A stretch of DNA of 64,000 bases from Phytoseiulus persimilis (taxonomy: Eukaryota; Arthropoda; Arachnida; Mesostigmata; Phytoseiidae). Shown one piece after another: positions 1 to 9,627 of this stretch (within the stretch, counting starts at the first letter, position 1; each line of letters opens with the position of its first letter). Both the position numbers and the translations under genes were made by a program. The stretch covers positions 2,046,001 through 2,110,000 of the forward strand of contig CM075101.1 in assembly GCA_037576195.1 (NCBI GenBank). Direction: 5' to 3'. The notes under the pieces are model-generated. The model was not told the origin of the DNA and ran no database searches. It saw nothing but the letters and a program-made list of their open reading frames with translations.

Positions 1-438
1 GAATAGTTCTACCGCACAAGCCGTAGGAGAGGAGCCAAGGGCAAAGCATGGGATGGAGCTATTCAAGATCTGGATTGTAGACAGGCCGTGAGCTGACCTG
101 GTGACGGCAAAGTCGGAGGCGCTTCTCGGGGCCTCCAAGATCAGCAAGGCATCAGATATCAGCTCAGCGAGGATGGTGGCGTCCTGGCAGACTAGGTCGA
201 AGGCGGCGGTAGATTGGCGGAGATTTATCTGAAGAAAGCTAGGCAGGACGACCCTTCTGGTTCCGCAGGGAATTCACATTGAGTCGGTTAACCGGACATT
301 CAGTGGAGTTGGCGGAAAACCTGTCCGTTTTGCACGCATAGCAGCGAGGGAGTGAGGTGCAGGAGCTCGACCAGTGACCCAAACCAGTTCGTCGAGACGG
401 CAGCTCGCCCAGCCGACCTGGATCCTGCCCCGGGAGAT
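1..438. other. No recognisable feature
   Basis: I see no convincing coding frame, repeat or RNA gene here. The stretch ends in a short purine run (GGGAGA, 433-438) just before a candidate LTR, so it could be the 3' end of an older internal region, but no protein motif supports that. Confidence 0.3.
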
Positions 439-621
439 GTGTGTGTTAAATATCGTAAGAGCGAACTGTGAATTCATTGCGATTCGAAGCGCGCGCCGCC
501 TCGACGCTCAACCTTTCATAAATAAAACGTGCCACATCAATCAGTCGAGACCACAGCATCCGTTTTCCTTTGCAAGAAAAAGGGTCTGGAACCGTCAACC
601 CGGAGCGCGACGGAATTCTCA
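439..621 (+). repeat. Candidate 5' LTR of a Bel/Pao element
   Basis: The stretch begins TGTGTG, holds a poly(A) signal AATAAA at 521-526, and ends just before a primer-binding-like sequence and a Bel/Pao gag. That order (LTR, PBS, leader, gag) is what one expects of a 5' LTR. No second copy is in the window, so both ends are guesses. Confidence 0.4.
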
Positions 622-624
622 TTT

Positions 625-637
625 TGGTGCCGTGACC
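625..637 (+). other. Candidate primer binding site
   Basis: TGGTGCCGTGACC lies a few bases after the candidate LTR. It starts with TGG, the complement of a tRNA 3' CCA, as an LTR-retrotransposon PBS does. The tRNA was not identified. Confidence 0.4.
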
Positions 638-745
638 AGGATCGCCGCTAGGTCTCCTCCATTTAGATCGTGTTCGCCAGTATTAACGATTGCAATCCAT
701 CCGGTCGAAGACTTGCTGACGGCAACCGCTCGAGCCCAGACCAGC

Positions 746-1602
746 ATGGCGGATTCTAACTCAAAGATGGAGGCGTCCACCCCCGTATGCGGTGATTCCA
801 GAAAGAAATTAAAGAGATTCCGCCAGCAGCGAACCCTCCGACGGAACAAGTTGCGGGCAACAATCGCCCAAGCGGAAAACTTGGGGTCGAGATTTCCCAG
901 ATTCCCCGATGACTGCCCGCCCGATGTCATGCTCCTACTCGTAACACAGTCGCTCGATCGAATCCACGACGTCAACGAGAAACTGGCTGATATTCTGGGA
1001 GATGAGGCGGAGGTCGAGAGGGATGTGGCCGAGGAGTTCGACGAGGAAATCGAACGGTCCATCGCAGCAATCACCGCGGCGGCAAACCGTGCCTCCACCG
1101 CGGTCGTCGAACACTCGAATCGCACAACCTTCGATGATAATACGGGTAACACCTCCTACGCTACACCGGAAGCCGTCAGACATGTTCGCTTCAGGCCGGT
1201 GCTGGAGTCCACGCTCGATCCCACGCCCGGAACACCCACAGCGTCATGCCCTTCCGAACGTGTGACTACACCAGCGCAGGCGCACGTCTCCAGCGCAGCC
1301 ATTCCGACTCGCATCCCTCGCGAGCTCGACATTGCCCCCGAAACCTTCTCCGGCGACAGGCTCAAATACTGAGCCTTCATCGTTCAATTCAAATGCTTTG
1401 TGAACAAGCGGCCTGAGAGCTCACCGATTGAGTGGCTCATGGCTCTCCGCAAGTTCGTCAGTGGAGAACCAAAGGAAATCGTTCATGCCTTGCAGCTGTC
1501 GGACGCGAACTACGACGTTGCGCTCCAGATTTTGGACGAAAACTATGGCAGGGTTGAGAACGAAACGGAGAGAATACTTTCAGAGCTGTGCAACCTCCCC
1601 CG
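746..1602 (+). pseudogene. Bel/Pao gag, 5' part (interrupted)
   Basis: The frame starts at the ATG at 746 and encodes a hydrophilic, helical N-terminal region. Near 1340-1600 it enters a DUF1759-like capsid region, marked by an ETFSGD stretch (FDGDP-like) and later EIVHALQL and ANYDVALQILDENYG. An in-frame TGA at 1370-1372, where the family usually has tryptophan, breaks it; reading continues in the same frame beyond. At 1602 the frame is cut by a Gypsy insertion and resumes at 5719. The capsid region would package the RNA of a Bel/Pao retrotransposon. The open frame extends upstream to 374, but that part overlaps the candidate LTR and is probably not coding. Confidence 0.7.
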
Positions 1603-1717
1603 TGTTTGGATGTTCCCGCCATGGAGCAAACGTCCGGCAGTACAATAATAAAGAAGTCAGTCGTACACACGCGATCCAACCGGTGCCTCGTGACTCAGGT
1701 AGATTACGACTCAGACA
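1603..1717 (+). repeat. 5' LTR of the Gypsy element
   Basis: TG...CA bounded, 115 bp, 95-96% identical to 5599-5713. It contains an AATAAA poly(A) signal within an AATAATAAAG stretch. No obvious TATA box is seen. Confidence 0.92.
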
Positions 1718-1728
1718 TGGTGTCAGAA
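1718..1728 (+). other. Primer binding site (tRNA-Leu type)
   Basis: TGGTGTCAGAA follows the LTR directly. It complements the 3' end of many animal tRNA-Leu species (TTCTGACACCA); that match is from memory of tRNA ends. Only about 11 nt match. Confidence 0.65.
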
Positions 1729-1846
1729 AGTCAAAAGGAAGCCCAGGCTTAGTAGTCGCGGGGGGAGAACAGCCAACGGGCGCCCGAATAGATAGTGAAT
1801 TGTTGGGACCGACCGAAACACTCCTCACGTCCAGCAAGGTGTCGTT

Positions 1847-4800
1847 ATGGCGGCTGCGACGTTCCCGCCGCCTGAGCCATTCTCGTTCAGGAATGCCGAT
1901 TGGGTCTTATGGTGTCGTCGATTCGAGCGTTTTCGGTCGGCTAACCAGCTCAAGACGAAGAGCGGAGAAGACCAGATCAACATGTTGATCTACGTAATGG
2001 GACCGAGGGCAGAGAAGGTGTTTAAGTCGCTAAAGATGCCCGAGGAAACCACGTATGCAGAAGTCAAGAGGAAGATGACGGAGCATTTCTCAGAAGGGAG
2101 AAACCCGACCGACGAAATGGAGAACCTAATCACGTGCAGGCAGAAGGAGCAAACGGTGACGCGGTTCTACGAAGAGTTGACAGTCGCGGCCTCGAGAGCA
2201 ACACTCAAAGACTTGAAACCTGATGATATAGTGCGCGAGTTGTTCATCCTTGGATTGGCCAATAAGAAAATCAGCGATCATCTTCGCTACCGGGTGAGAG
2301 AGGATTTGAAGCTAGAGAAAGCTTTGACCATCGCGCAGGGTATGGAGAGAAGGGCCAAGAAGGAAGCCGGAGAAGCGGAAGAAACCTCCGACTTGGGAGT
2401 AGATGCGGTGCAAAAACTCCGTGGAGCACCGCGCCGTCGCCAGCAGGCCCCGGAGGGCAGGAGCCCGTGCAGAGCTTGTGGTTACCGTGAACTCAGGGGA
2501 CAGTCATGCCCGGCGGTCAATCAGGAGTGCTCAAGGTGCCGCAGAAAGGGACATTTTGCCGCTGTGTGCAGCTCCGGCCGGCGAAGCGTGTCCGAGGTAG
2601 AGTGCTTGGAAGACCGTGACGCGGAGGCGGACGGTCGTGCTCTGTTCCTGGGAGAGATATCGGTCGACCTATTGATCCGATCGGGCGGAGAGCACCCTGC
2701 GCGTTTTGTCGCTTTGGCGGTTGGGCGGACCGCTGTGAGGTTTAAGGTTGACACGGGAGCAGACGTCACCTGCCTGGATGTTGGTTCTTATGATGGGTTG
2801 TGTCCCAAACCTTCTTTGGCGGTTTGCCCCGCCAGGCTTCGCTCGCCGAGTGGGTATCTGCATGTGTTTGGAGAGTTCCGAGCGACAGTGCGATTCAAGA
2901 AGAACGAGTACGAGCTTCGAGTGGTGGTGGTGGCGTCTGGGGGATCAAATCTGCTGGGGAGACCGGACGCGGAGCGGATGGGGGTCGTGAGCTATGACCT
3001 GGACGAGACAACAGAGAAGACGATACTGGAGGAATTCGAGGACTGCTTCGCAGAGTCGGGACTTCTGAAGATAGACCCCATCAGGCTCACGTTGAGGGAC
3101 AATGCACAACCGGTGGCGATACCCACGACAAGAAACATACCGTTTCCCCAGTTGGAGACTGTTAGAGAAGAGTTGGAGCGAATGGAGAGGCAAGGAGTGA
3201 TAAGGAGAGTCACCGAGCCGACGGAGTGGTGCAGCGGCATGGTGGTTGTGCCAAAGAAGACAACAGAGGATGGGAAGAAAAGGATCAGAATCTGCGTGGA
3301 CTATAAGGCCCTCAATCGTTGCCTGAGGCGGCGCCGATTCTACTTGGATACCCTGGAAGACATTGCACCCAGACTCGCGAGTTCGAGGTTCTTCACGACC
3401 TTGGACGCGTGCAGTGGTTTCTGGCAGAAGCCTCTCCACGAAGACAGCCAGCTTCTGACAACGTTCATGACACCGTTCGGAAGGTTCTGTTTCACACGAT
3501 TCCCGTTCGGTATCACCGACGGGAGCGAAATTTTCCAGGAAGTTATGAAGGATATGTTCCGTGAACTGTCCGGTGTTGAGGTGATAATCGATGACCTGTT
3601 GATCCATGCAGCGACAAAGAGTGAGTACGACAGAAGATTGCGTGCGGTCTTAACGAGGATTCGAGAAACGGGACTGCTTCAGTCCAACAAAAAAAAGGCG
3701 AAATACGCTCGAAGCGAGGTGGAATACTTTAGACATTTCATCTCGCCGGACGGATACAGGCCACACCCAGACAAGATAAAAGACCTTCTAGCCATGGAGG
3801 CACCGAAAAACATTGGTCAACTGCGGGCCGTAATGGGTATGTTCAACTACCATACAAAATTCTTTCCCCAGTTGGCAACCGAGCTGCGGCCTATCTCCTC
3901 ATTGCTTTCGGAGAAGAATGCATTCTTGTGGGAAGACACCCAGGAACAGGCGTTCAGGAGGGTGAAACGGCTTATGACGAGTCCGACAATATTGGCATAT
4001 TATGACCCGTCTCTGCCAACGGCGGTCAACGCAGACGCGAGCGGTTACGGGCTTGGGGCTGCGTTGCTACAAAAGCATGAGGCATGCTGGAGACCGGTCG
4101 CGTACGCTTCAAGAGTGTTGAGTCAAAGGGAGCAGAGGTATGCACAGATCGAACAGGAGTGTTTGGCGGCGGTGTGGGCGTGTGAGAAGTTCGAGCGGTA
4201 CCTTGTCGGCTTGCCACAGTTCCATTTGAAAACGGATCACAAGCCATTGGTGCCACTGATGACAACAAAGAACTTGGCGGATGCTCCGATCAGATGTCAA
4301 AGGATGCTGTTGCCCCTGATGAGATTCAACGCGACCGTTTCGCACATAGCCGGAACCGACATTATAATGGCGGACGCTTTGTCTCGAGCCCCCAATCCGG
4401 AGCAAAACCCGACGTCAGACATGGAGAAAGTAACAGAGGAGTACGTGGGAGCGATCGAGGAAGCATTGCCTTGTTCCGGGTTCTTCTTGCAGAGGCTCGC
4501 CAGAGAATCGGTGAGAGACGAAGTGGTCTCGAGGGCGATACAGATGGTCCGGAACGGTTTTCCAAAAGGGAATAAAAAGGTACCTGGAGAATTGACTGCG
4601 CTGATCGGAAACAAACGGGAGCTCTCTGTGGTGAACAATGTTTTGTGGTTTCGGCAGCGTTTGGTCATCCCTGTGAGCATGAGGCGCGAGATGCTTGGAC
4701 GACTGCATACGGGTCACATAGGGATAGAGAAGTCCTTGAAGCGGGCAGAAACTTGCGTTTGGTGGCCGAATATACGCAAGTCGGTCGGGAGCTTCATCGA

Positions 4801-4990
4801 CGAGTGCAACTTCTGTTTGGAAAACAGACCTGCGCAAACACACGAGCAATTGAAGCCGGTCGAGATACCCAAAGGGCCATGGAAGAAGATCGTGATTGAT
4901 TTCGGTTTGGACTGCTCCAAGAGAAAGTTTGTGGCGATTGTGGACTACTACTCAAAATGGTTGGAGTTGGAACACATGACTCCGTTCTGA
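1847..4990 (+). CDS. Gypsy gag-pol polyprotein, integrase truncated
   Basis: One 1,047-codon frame in the usual Gypsy order. A gag capsid region spans about residues 1-180. Near 207-240 are two Cys/His clusters, one a CSRCRRKGH...C knuckle. The aspartic protease has VDTGAD near 300. Reverse transcriptase follows, with VDYKALNR near 485 and the catalytic VIIDDL near 578. RNase H has NADASGYG near 727 and KTDHKPL. The integrase zinc domain HTGHIGIEK...WWPN lies near 953. The catalytic core begins with VIDFG near 1016 but stops at 4988-4990, before the second Asp and the Glu. Gag, protease and RT look intact; integrase is not functional. The start chosen is the ATG at 1847, 119 bp after the PBS. 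Confidence 0.9.
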   Translation: MAAATFPPPEPFSFRNADWVLWCRRFERFRSANQLKTKSGEDQINMLIYVMGPRAEKVFKSLKMPEETTYAEVKRKMTEHFSEGRNPTDEMENLITCRQKEQTVTRFYEELTVAASRATLKDLKPDDIVRELFILGLANKKISDHLRYRVREDLKLEKALTIAQGMERRAKKEAGEAEETSDLGVDAVQKLRGAPRRRQQAPEGRSPCRACGYRELRGQSCPAVNQECSRCRRKGHFAAVCSSGRRSVSEVECLEDRDAEADGRALFLGEISVDLLIRSGGEHPARFVALAVGRTAVRFKVDTGADVTCLDVGSYDGLCPKPSLAVCPARLRSPSGYLHVFGEFRATVRFKKNEYELRVVVVASGGSNLLGRPDAERMGVVSYDLDETTEKTILEEFEDCFAESGLLKIDPIRLTLRDNAQPVAIPTTRNIPFPQLETVREELERMERQGVIRRVTEPTEWCSGMVVVPKKTTEDGKKRIRICVDYKALNRCLRRRRFYLDTLEDIAPRLASSRFFTTLDACSGFWQKPLHEDSQLLTTFMTPFGRFCFTRFPFGITDGSEIFQEVMKDMFRELSGVEVIIDDLLIHAATKSEYDRRLRAVLTRIRETGLLQSNKKKAKYARSEVEYFRHFISPDGYRPHPDKIKDLLAMEAPKNIGQLRAVMGMFNYHTKFFPQLATELRPISSLLSEKNAFLWEDTQEQAFRRVKRLMTSPTILAYYDPSLPTAVNADASGYGLGAALLQKHEACWRPVAYASRVLSQREQRYAQIEQECLAAVWACEKFERYLVGLPQFHLKTDHKPLVPLMTTKNLADAPIRCQRMLLPLMRFNATVSHIAGTDIIMADALSRAPNPEQNPTSDMEKVTEEYVGAIEEALPCSGFFLQRLARESVRDEVVSRAIQMVRNGFPKGNKKVPGELTALIGNKRELSVVNNVLWFRQRLVIPVSMRREMLGRLHTGHIGIEKSLKRAETCVWWPNIRKSVGSFIDECNFCLENRPAQTHEQLKPVEIPKGPWKKIVIDFGLDCSKRKFVAIVDYYSKWLELEHMTPF

Positions 4991-5420
4991 GTTGCCTGTC
5001 CCGGAAGATCAGTTGAAGCAGGAGATTGTGGATCCGGCGTTGGCTCTGAGACGTGCGATGGAGTTGGCCAAGAAGTTCTATAACAGACATAACGGAGTAC
5101 GGCCTTTGGAACGGCCTACCGAAGGAAGGTGGACGATCCGCGGAGAGATATCCGCAGGGGGAAACGACAGATCCTATCAGCTGACTACCGAGGGAGCCAC
5201 GCTAAACAGGAACAGATTCCATCTAAGAGAGGATCGCACACAAGAGAGACCATCGAGCTCGGATGGAGAAGCAGAGATATTCTACAGCGCAGCTGAAGAG
5301 TCAGAGAGCAGCGAGTCGGGTGGATCCGGAGAGACCACCATAGCAGAAGAAGCGGAGTGCGGCGAACGACCGCTACGACAGAAAAGGGAGCCGGCGTGGC
5401 TCAAAGAGTTTGTTAGATGA
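4985..5420 (+). pseudogene. Gypsy pol C-terminal tail after an internal deletion
   Basis: Reading resumes in another frame just after the truncated integrase. The predicted tail has KKFYNRHNGVRPLE and a ...LNRNRFHLRED stretch, like the region after the integrase core in Gypsy pol. It ends in an acidic, Ser/Glu-rich segment. Compared with a normal integrase, roughly 150 residues are gone, including the second catalytic Asp and the Glu. It is better read as the far side of a deletion than as its own gene. 5421-5587 is a short untranslated 3' region. Confidence 0.75.
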
Positions 5421-5587
5421 CATAAGTAAAGACGCACCTGGAAACAAACTGGGAGCCGCTGCGGCATCATCTTAGTATTTGGTACCGATAGTCGGTAGTG
5501 ATTCTAGATTCCAAAGTGGTCAACTAGAAGAGTTTCCAGGTCGAGGTTAGTGGCTTGTAGCGGTCTTATCCACTTACATAAAACGGT

Positions 5588-5598
5588 AAAAGGGGAGA
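5588..5598 (+). other. Polypurine tract
   Basis: AAAAGGGGAGA lies directly before the 3' LTR, the position of the plus-strand primer in LTR retrotransposons. Confidence 0.85.
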
Positions 5599-5713
5599 TG
5601 TTTGGATGTTCCTGCCATGGAGCAAACGTCCGGCAGTACAATAATAAAGAAGTCAGTCGTACACACGCGATGCAACCAGTGCCTCGTGACTCAGGTAGAC
5701 TACGACTCAAACA
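5599..5713 (+). repeat. 3' LTR of the Gypsy element
   Basis: Partner of 1603-1717, same length, 5 substitutions by eye. Followed by the target duplication CCCCG (5714-5718). Confidence 0.92.
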
Positions 5714-5718
5714 CCCCG

Positions 5719-5853
5719 CATACCCAAATATCAGGATCTTCCGGCGTTGCGCAGGCTCGTGACCTCAATTCAATCAAACATCTCAACTCTGGCCGCAGAC
5801 GGGATTCCCCTCTCCATGTTCGCGCCATCGCTGAAATCAGCGGGTGTAGGTAA
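5719..5853 (+). pseudogene. Bel/Pao gag, part downstream of the Gypsy insertion
   Basis: After the target duplication the gag frame continues with a LPALRRLVTSIQSN stretch and ...LSMFAPSLKSA, typical of the DUF1759 capsid region. Family resemblance fades near 5853, so the rest of this Bel/Pao element is absent or too decayed to see. Confidence 0.75.
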
Positions 5854-6490
5854 TAGGGCCCCAATGTTTACAGTCCGTTCAGGCGGATGGATGCATTCGT
5901 TCATGCCCTCCGTGAGCGGGCGGTGCTAGGTGCCGGCGAGATATGGGGAAGGAGCCCGTCGCCTTAGCGGAGCTTTCGATGAGCTAGCAGCCGGTGCTGC
6001 GCGATGTTGGGATTGAATCACGCGTAGAATGAAATCATCCGAGGAAAGCGCTTTTTTCTACAGGGTTCGAGAGAGCTAGACGGACGGCAGCCACAAGGAA
6101 AGTTGCCGAGCCTAGGTATCGCGAATCTTGGCGCTCAAGTGATGTCGGACAGTGCAGTAAGAGGATGGCAATGTTCCTGCGTGCGAGAACCAGGAGTCCC
6201 ACGAGAAAACAGCCAGGAAAGAAAACTTCTCGAATCGGAATGGAAATCGGATCGGAATCATGCTCGACATTCGGTCGGGCCGGTCTCATTCCGTTTACGA
6301 GTGTTTATGATGTCATCAGAGTTCACGCGTTTATATTATGTGATAGCACTCTACGAGAATATATGGTATGAACTATGATATGAACCATGGCACAATGAAG
6401 CTCTGTCAGATTTCAAGACCAATCGAACCAATCGGTCAGTCTAGCACAAATCAGCTCCTACGAGTCCGGGCTTTCTTCGGGAAGCGAGAG
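5854..6490. other. Unassigned interval
   Basis: No convincing gene. A short frame at 6103-6378 shows no motif. The sequence may be host intergenic DNA or decayed transposon. Confidence 0.3.
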
Positions 6491-6762
6491 TCAGGTTTCC
6501 GAGTCGGAGTCGTCGTCCAAGAGTCTCCTGAGGAAAACTTGGCTCCTGACTGATTCCGACTCTGTCGAGTCCGAGGTGTGCGCGTTCTGGGACGCCGCAT
6601 CACTTAGCCACGCCAGCAAGCCTGGATCTATCGGATCAGGGCCAGCGAGATTCGGCAAGATATTCCTCTTGCCCACTCTATATTTAACTCGGTTAATGAA
6701 TTGAATGTCGTCGATTTCTCCTTCGTCTGAGAGATTCCAAGACGCTTGGATTCTGTCGTCGT
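6491..6762 (-). pseudogene. C-terminal exon fragment of a MULE-family protein
   Basis: The minus-strand frame contains NDDRIQASWNL then IDDIQFINRVKYRVG. The same block occurs at about 59336-59450 (...EISPLQFINRVKFRVG) after a MULE transposase core, and at about 36380-36500 (LTPRKFIDQVEYRTG) next to MULE and Ulp1-like pieces. Three copies of one block next to MULE sequence suggest it is the C-terminal part of that MULE protein. The palindromic element at 6763 cuts it off. Confidence 0.6.
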
Positions 6763-6960
6763 TAGGGGTCGCAGAACCGGGTATGATACCCGGTTCCGAA
6801 CCCGGGTATCGCACCCGGGTACCCGATTACCCGACTTCGGGTACCCGGTTCCAGACTCGGGTGAACCCGGGTATATGAGGCGGGTTCTACGATGGCCGCC
6901 TACCGAATTGATTCCGGGGTCGACCCGACTTTACTTTTTGGAGTCTATCGAGGTGATCCC
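6763..6960 (+). repeat. Left inverted terminal repeat of the palindromic element
   Basis: Inverted partner of 11757-11940, about 90% alike by eye, including the shared GGCGGGTTCTACGATGGCCG and the stretch leading into the first satellite unit. The outer part carries several ACCCGGGTA-like palindromic blocks. Confidence 0.8.
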
Positions 6961-8925
6961 AACTCTGGAGGGGTGATTCCGGGGCCAATCTGAGCATTTC
7001 TTTCCAACTCTGGAGGGGTGATTCCGAGACCGATCTGAGCATTACTTTTCAACTCTGGAGGGGTGATTCCGAGACCAATCTGAGCATTACTTCCCAACTC
7101 TGGAGGGGTGATTCCGAGACCGATCTGAGCATTACTTTCCAACTCTGGAGGGTGATTCCGGGGCCAATCTGAGCATTACTTCCCAACTCTGGAGGGTGAT
7201 TCCGGGACCAACCTGAGCATTTCTTCCCAACTCTGGAGGAGTGATTCCGAGACCAATCTGAGCATTACTCCCCAACTCTGGAGAGGTGATTCCGGGACCA
7301 ATCTGAGCATTACTTCCCAACTCTGGAGGCGTGATTCCGAGACCGATCTGAGCATTACTTTTCAACTCTGGAGGGGTGATTCCGAGGCCAATCTGACCAT
7401 TACTTCCCAACTCTGGAGGGTGATTCCGGGACCAATCTGAGCATTTCTTCCCAACTCTGGAGGAGTGATTCCGAGACCAATCTGAGCATTTCTTTCCAAC
7501 TCTGGAGGGGTGATTCCGGGGCCAATCTGAGCATTACTTCCCAACTCTGGAGGGTGATTCCGGGACCAACCTGAGCATTTCTTCCCAACTCTGGAGGAGT
7601 GATTCCGAGACCAATCTGAGCATTTCTTCCCAACTCTGGAGGAGTGATTCCGAGACCAATCTGAGCATTTCTTTCCAACTCTGGAGGGGTGATTCCGGGG
7701 CCAATCTGAGCATTACTTCCCAACTCTGGAGGGTGATTCCGGGACCAACCTGAGCATTACTTCCCAACTCTGGAGGGTGATTCCGGGACCAACCTGAGCA
7801 TTACTTTCCAACTCTGGAGGAGTGATTCTGAGACCAATCTGAGCATTTCTTCCCAACTCTGGAGGAGTGATTCTGAGACCAATCTGAGCATTTCTTCCCA
7901 ACTCTGGAGGAGTGATTCCGAGACCAATCTGAGCATTTCTTTCCAACTCTGGAGGGGTGATTCCGGGGCCAATCTGAGCATTACTTCCCAACTCTGGAGG
8001 GTGATTCCGGGACCAACCTGAGCATTTCTTCCCAACTCTGGAGGAGTGATTCCGAGACCAATCTGAGCATTTCTTCCCAACTCTGGAGGAGTGATTCCGA
8101 GACCAATCTGAGCATTTCTTTCCAACTCTGGAGGGGTGATTCCGGGGCCAATCTGAGCATTACTTCCCAACTCTGGAGGGTGATTCCGGGACCAACCTGA
8201 GCATTACTTTCCAACTCTGGAGGAGTGATTCTGAGACCAATCTGAGCATTACTTCCCAACTCTGGAGGGGTGATTCCGGGGCCAATCTGAGCATTACTTC
8301 CCAACTCTGGAGGGTGATTCCGGGACCAACCTGAGCATTTCTTCCCAACTCTGGAGGAGTGATTCCGAGACCAATCTGAGCATTACTTCCCAACTCTGGA
8401 GGGGTGATTCCGGGGCCAATCTGAGCATTACTTCCCAACTCTGGAGGGTGATTCCGGGACCAACCTGAGCATTTCTTCCCAACTCTGGAGGAGTGATTCC
8501 GAGACCAATCTGAGCATTACTTCCCGACTCTGGAGGGGTGATTCCGAGACCAATCTGAGCATTACTTCCCAACTCTGGAGGGGTGATTCCGGGGCCAATC
8601 TGAGCATTACTTCCCAACTCTGGAGGGGTGATTCCGGGGCCAATCTGAGCATTACTTTTCAACTCTGGAGGGGTGATTCCGAGACCAATCTGAGCATTAC
8701 TCCCCAACTCTGGAGAGGTGATTCCGGGACCAATCTGAGCATTACTTCCCAACTCTGGAGGCGTGATTCCGAGACCGATCTGAGCATTACTTTTCAACTC
8801 TGGAGGGGTGATTCCGAGGCCAATCTGACCATTACTTTCCAACTCTGGAGGGGTGATTCCGGGGCCAATCTGAGCACTACTTTCCAACTCTGGAGGGGTG
8901 ATTCCGGGGCCAATCTGAGCGCCTT
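6957..8925 (-). repeat. Left 45-bp satellite array
   Basis: About 44 head-to-tail units. On the minus strand the unit is GGAATCACCCCTCCAGAGTT followed by GGRAAGWAATGCTCAGATTGG and a variable CCCC/TCTC. Most units are 45 bp; many have lost one G of the GGGG run and are 44 bp, which breaks the reading frame. Blocks of two 45-bp units and one 44-bp unit recur every 134 bp (frame breaks near 7400, 7534, 8160, 8294 and 8428), a higher-order repeat. Confidence 0.95.
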
Positions 8926-9121
8926 TTGACAGCGGGTTCATCTCGGTGACATGTTCGCTCATACCATGAACTTTCTTTAGGTGCTTGCCAATCGCACTCG
9001 TACTACTTCCTTTGTAGTAGATGAGAGTCTCGCATATAGTGCATAGCGCTCGCTCACTCCCGGCGACGCGCTGGAAGTGCTCCCAGACCCAGCTTCTCGG
9101 AGGCGTTGGAGAAGGGTCCAT
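8294..9121 (-). CDS. BED zinc finger fused in frame to a 15-residue repeat
   Basis: A 275-codon frame from the ATG at 9119-9121. Residues about 8-55 form a BED finger: aromatic WVWEHF, then CTICETLIYYKG, then HLKKVHG (Cx2C...Hx4H). From about residue 68 it runs without a splice signal into units of the satellite read as NAQIGPGITPPELES, until a 44-bp unit shifts the frame. BED fingers bind DNA in hAT transposases. Here the catalytic domain is replaced by satellite-encoded repeats. It could be a chance fusion after the array invaded a transposase gene, or a short DNA-binding protein. Expression is unknown. Confidence 0.55.
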   Translation of the reverse strand: MDPSPTPPRSWVWEHFQRVAGSERALCTICETLIYYKGSSTSAIGKHLKKVHGMSEHVTEMNPLSKGAQIGPGITPPELESSAQIGPGITPPELESNGQIGLGITPPELKSNAQIGLGITPPELGSNAQIGPGITSPELGSNAQIGLGITPPELKSNAQIGPGITPPELGSNAQIGPGITPPELGSNAQIGLGITPPESGSNAQIGLGITPPELGRNAQVGPGITLQSWEVMLRLAPESPLQSWEVMLRLVSESLLQSWEEMLRLVPESPSRVGK

Positions 9122-9627
9122 GTCGACGACTCACAGAGATTGTCTAGCGATGATAGAGGACACTGAAGTTTTCACGGTTCTCACAGAATGGAACTCCCAG
9201 GGAGAGTCGAGTGAAGCGTCTGAGCCGGTTTGAGGTGGAGCTTCGATGCCAGGGACTGCAGTCCAACCGCTGTCCGGACTACGACTCCCGGAGTAAGAAG
9301 ACGAACTTGCTCGGACACAACTGGGGGCGGCGGCTTGATGCTGAGTCGACCTTGGACGCTAGGGCAGCGGAAGGAAGGGACGTTTTGAAGACGGTCACAA
9401 CTTATCGGAGGGCTAGTCTACTCTTCTACTCTCGGAGTCTCTTTTCATTCGTTTCGCTCTTGCAGGGTCTTTCTCCACTCGCCGGTCGTGTTCTTGCTTT
9501 ACATTGGCCGGGGTGCCTGCGCTCTTTCACTATTGATCTCTACCACGTGCCTGCGCTCTTTCACTATTGATCTCTACCACGTGCCTGCGCCCTCGGATGC
9601 AATGCCGGTTTCACCGCCTGCACATGT
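9122..9627. other. Central spacer of the palindromic element
   Basis: Single-copy stretch between the BED ORF start and the right array. A 28-bp direct duplication (tctttcactattgatctcta..., near 9521 and 9557) lies inside. It would hold the promoter of the minus-strand BED ORF, but no clear TATA box is seen. Confidence 0.5.

Larger units (their letters stand above)
1603..5713 (+). mobile_element. Ty3/Gypsy LTR retrotransposon, nested in Bel/Pao gag
   Basis: A 4,111-bp element with 115-bp LTRs (1603-1717 and 5599-5713) that start TG and end CA. It is flanked by the perfect 5-bp duplication CCCCG at 1598-1602 and 5714-5718. It has a PBS, one long gag-pol frame and a polypurine tract. The two LTRs differ at 5 of 115 positions by my count, so it is not very recent. 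It is short for a Gypsy element because most of the integrase catalytic core is missing, so it cannot be autonomous. Removing it rejoins the Bel/Pao gag frame. Confidence 0.93.

Noticed and set aside
374-745. Upstream part of the 332-codon frame as coding
   Set aside because: It lies across the candidate LTR and primer binding site; the ATG at 746 is the sensible gag start.
619-1152. Minus-strand 177-codon ORF opposite gag
   Set aside because: Shadow frame of the Bel/Pao gag; Ser-rich with no motif.
2945-3607. Minus-strand 220-codon ORF opposite Gypsy RT
   Set aside because: Antisense shadow of a conserved RT frame; no promoter or motif.
6763-6940. 8-bp hAT target duplication around the palindromic element
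   Set aside because: The flanks gtcgtcgt and tctgcgac do not match; recorded as absent rather than claimed.
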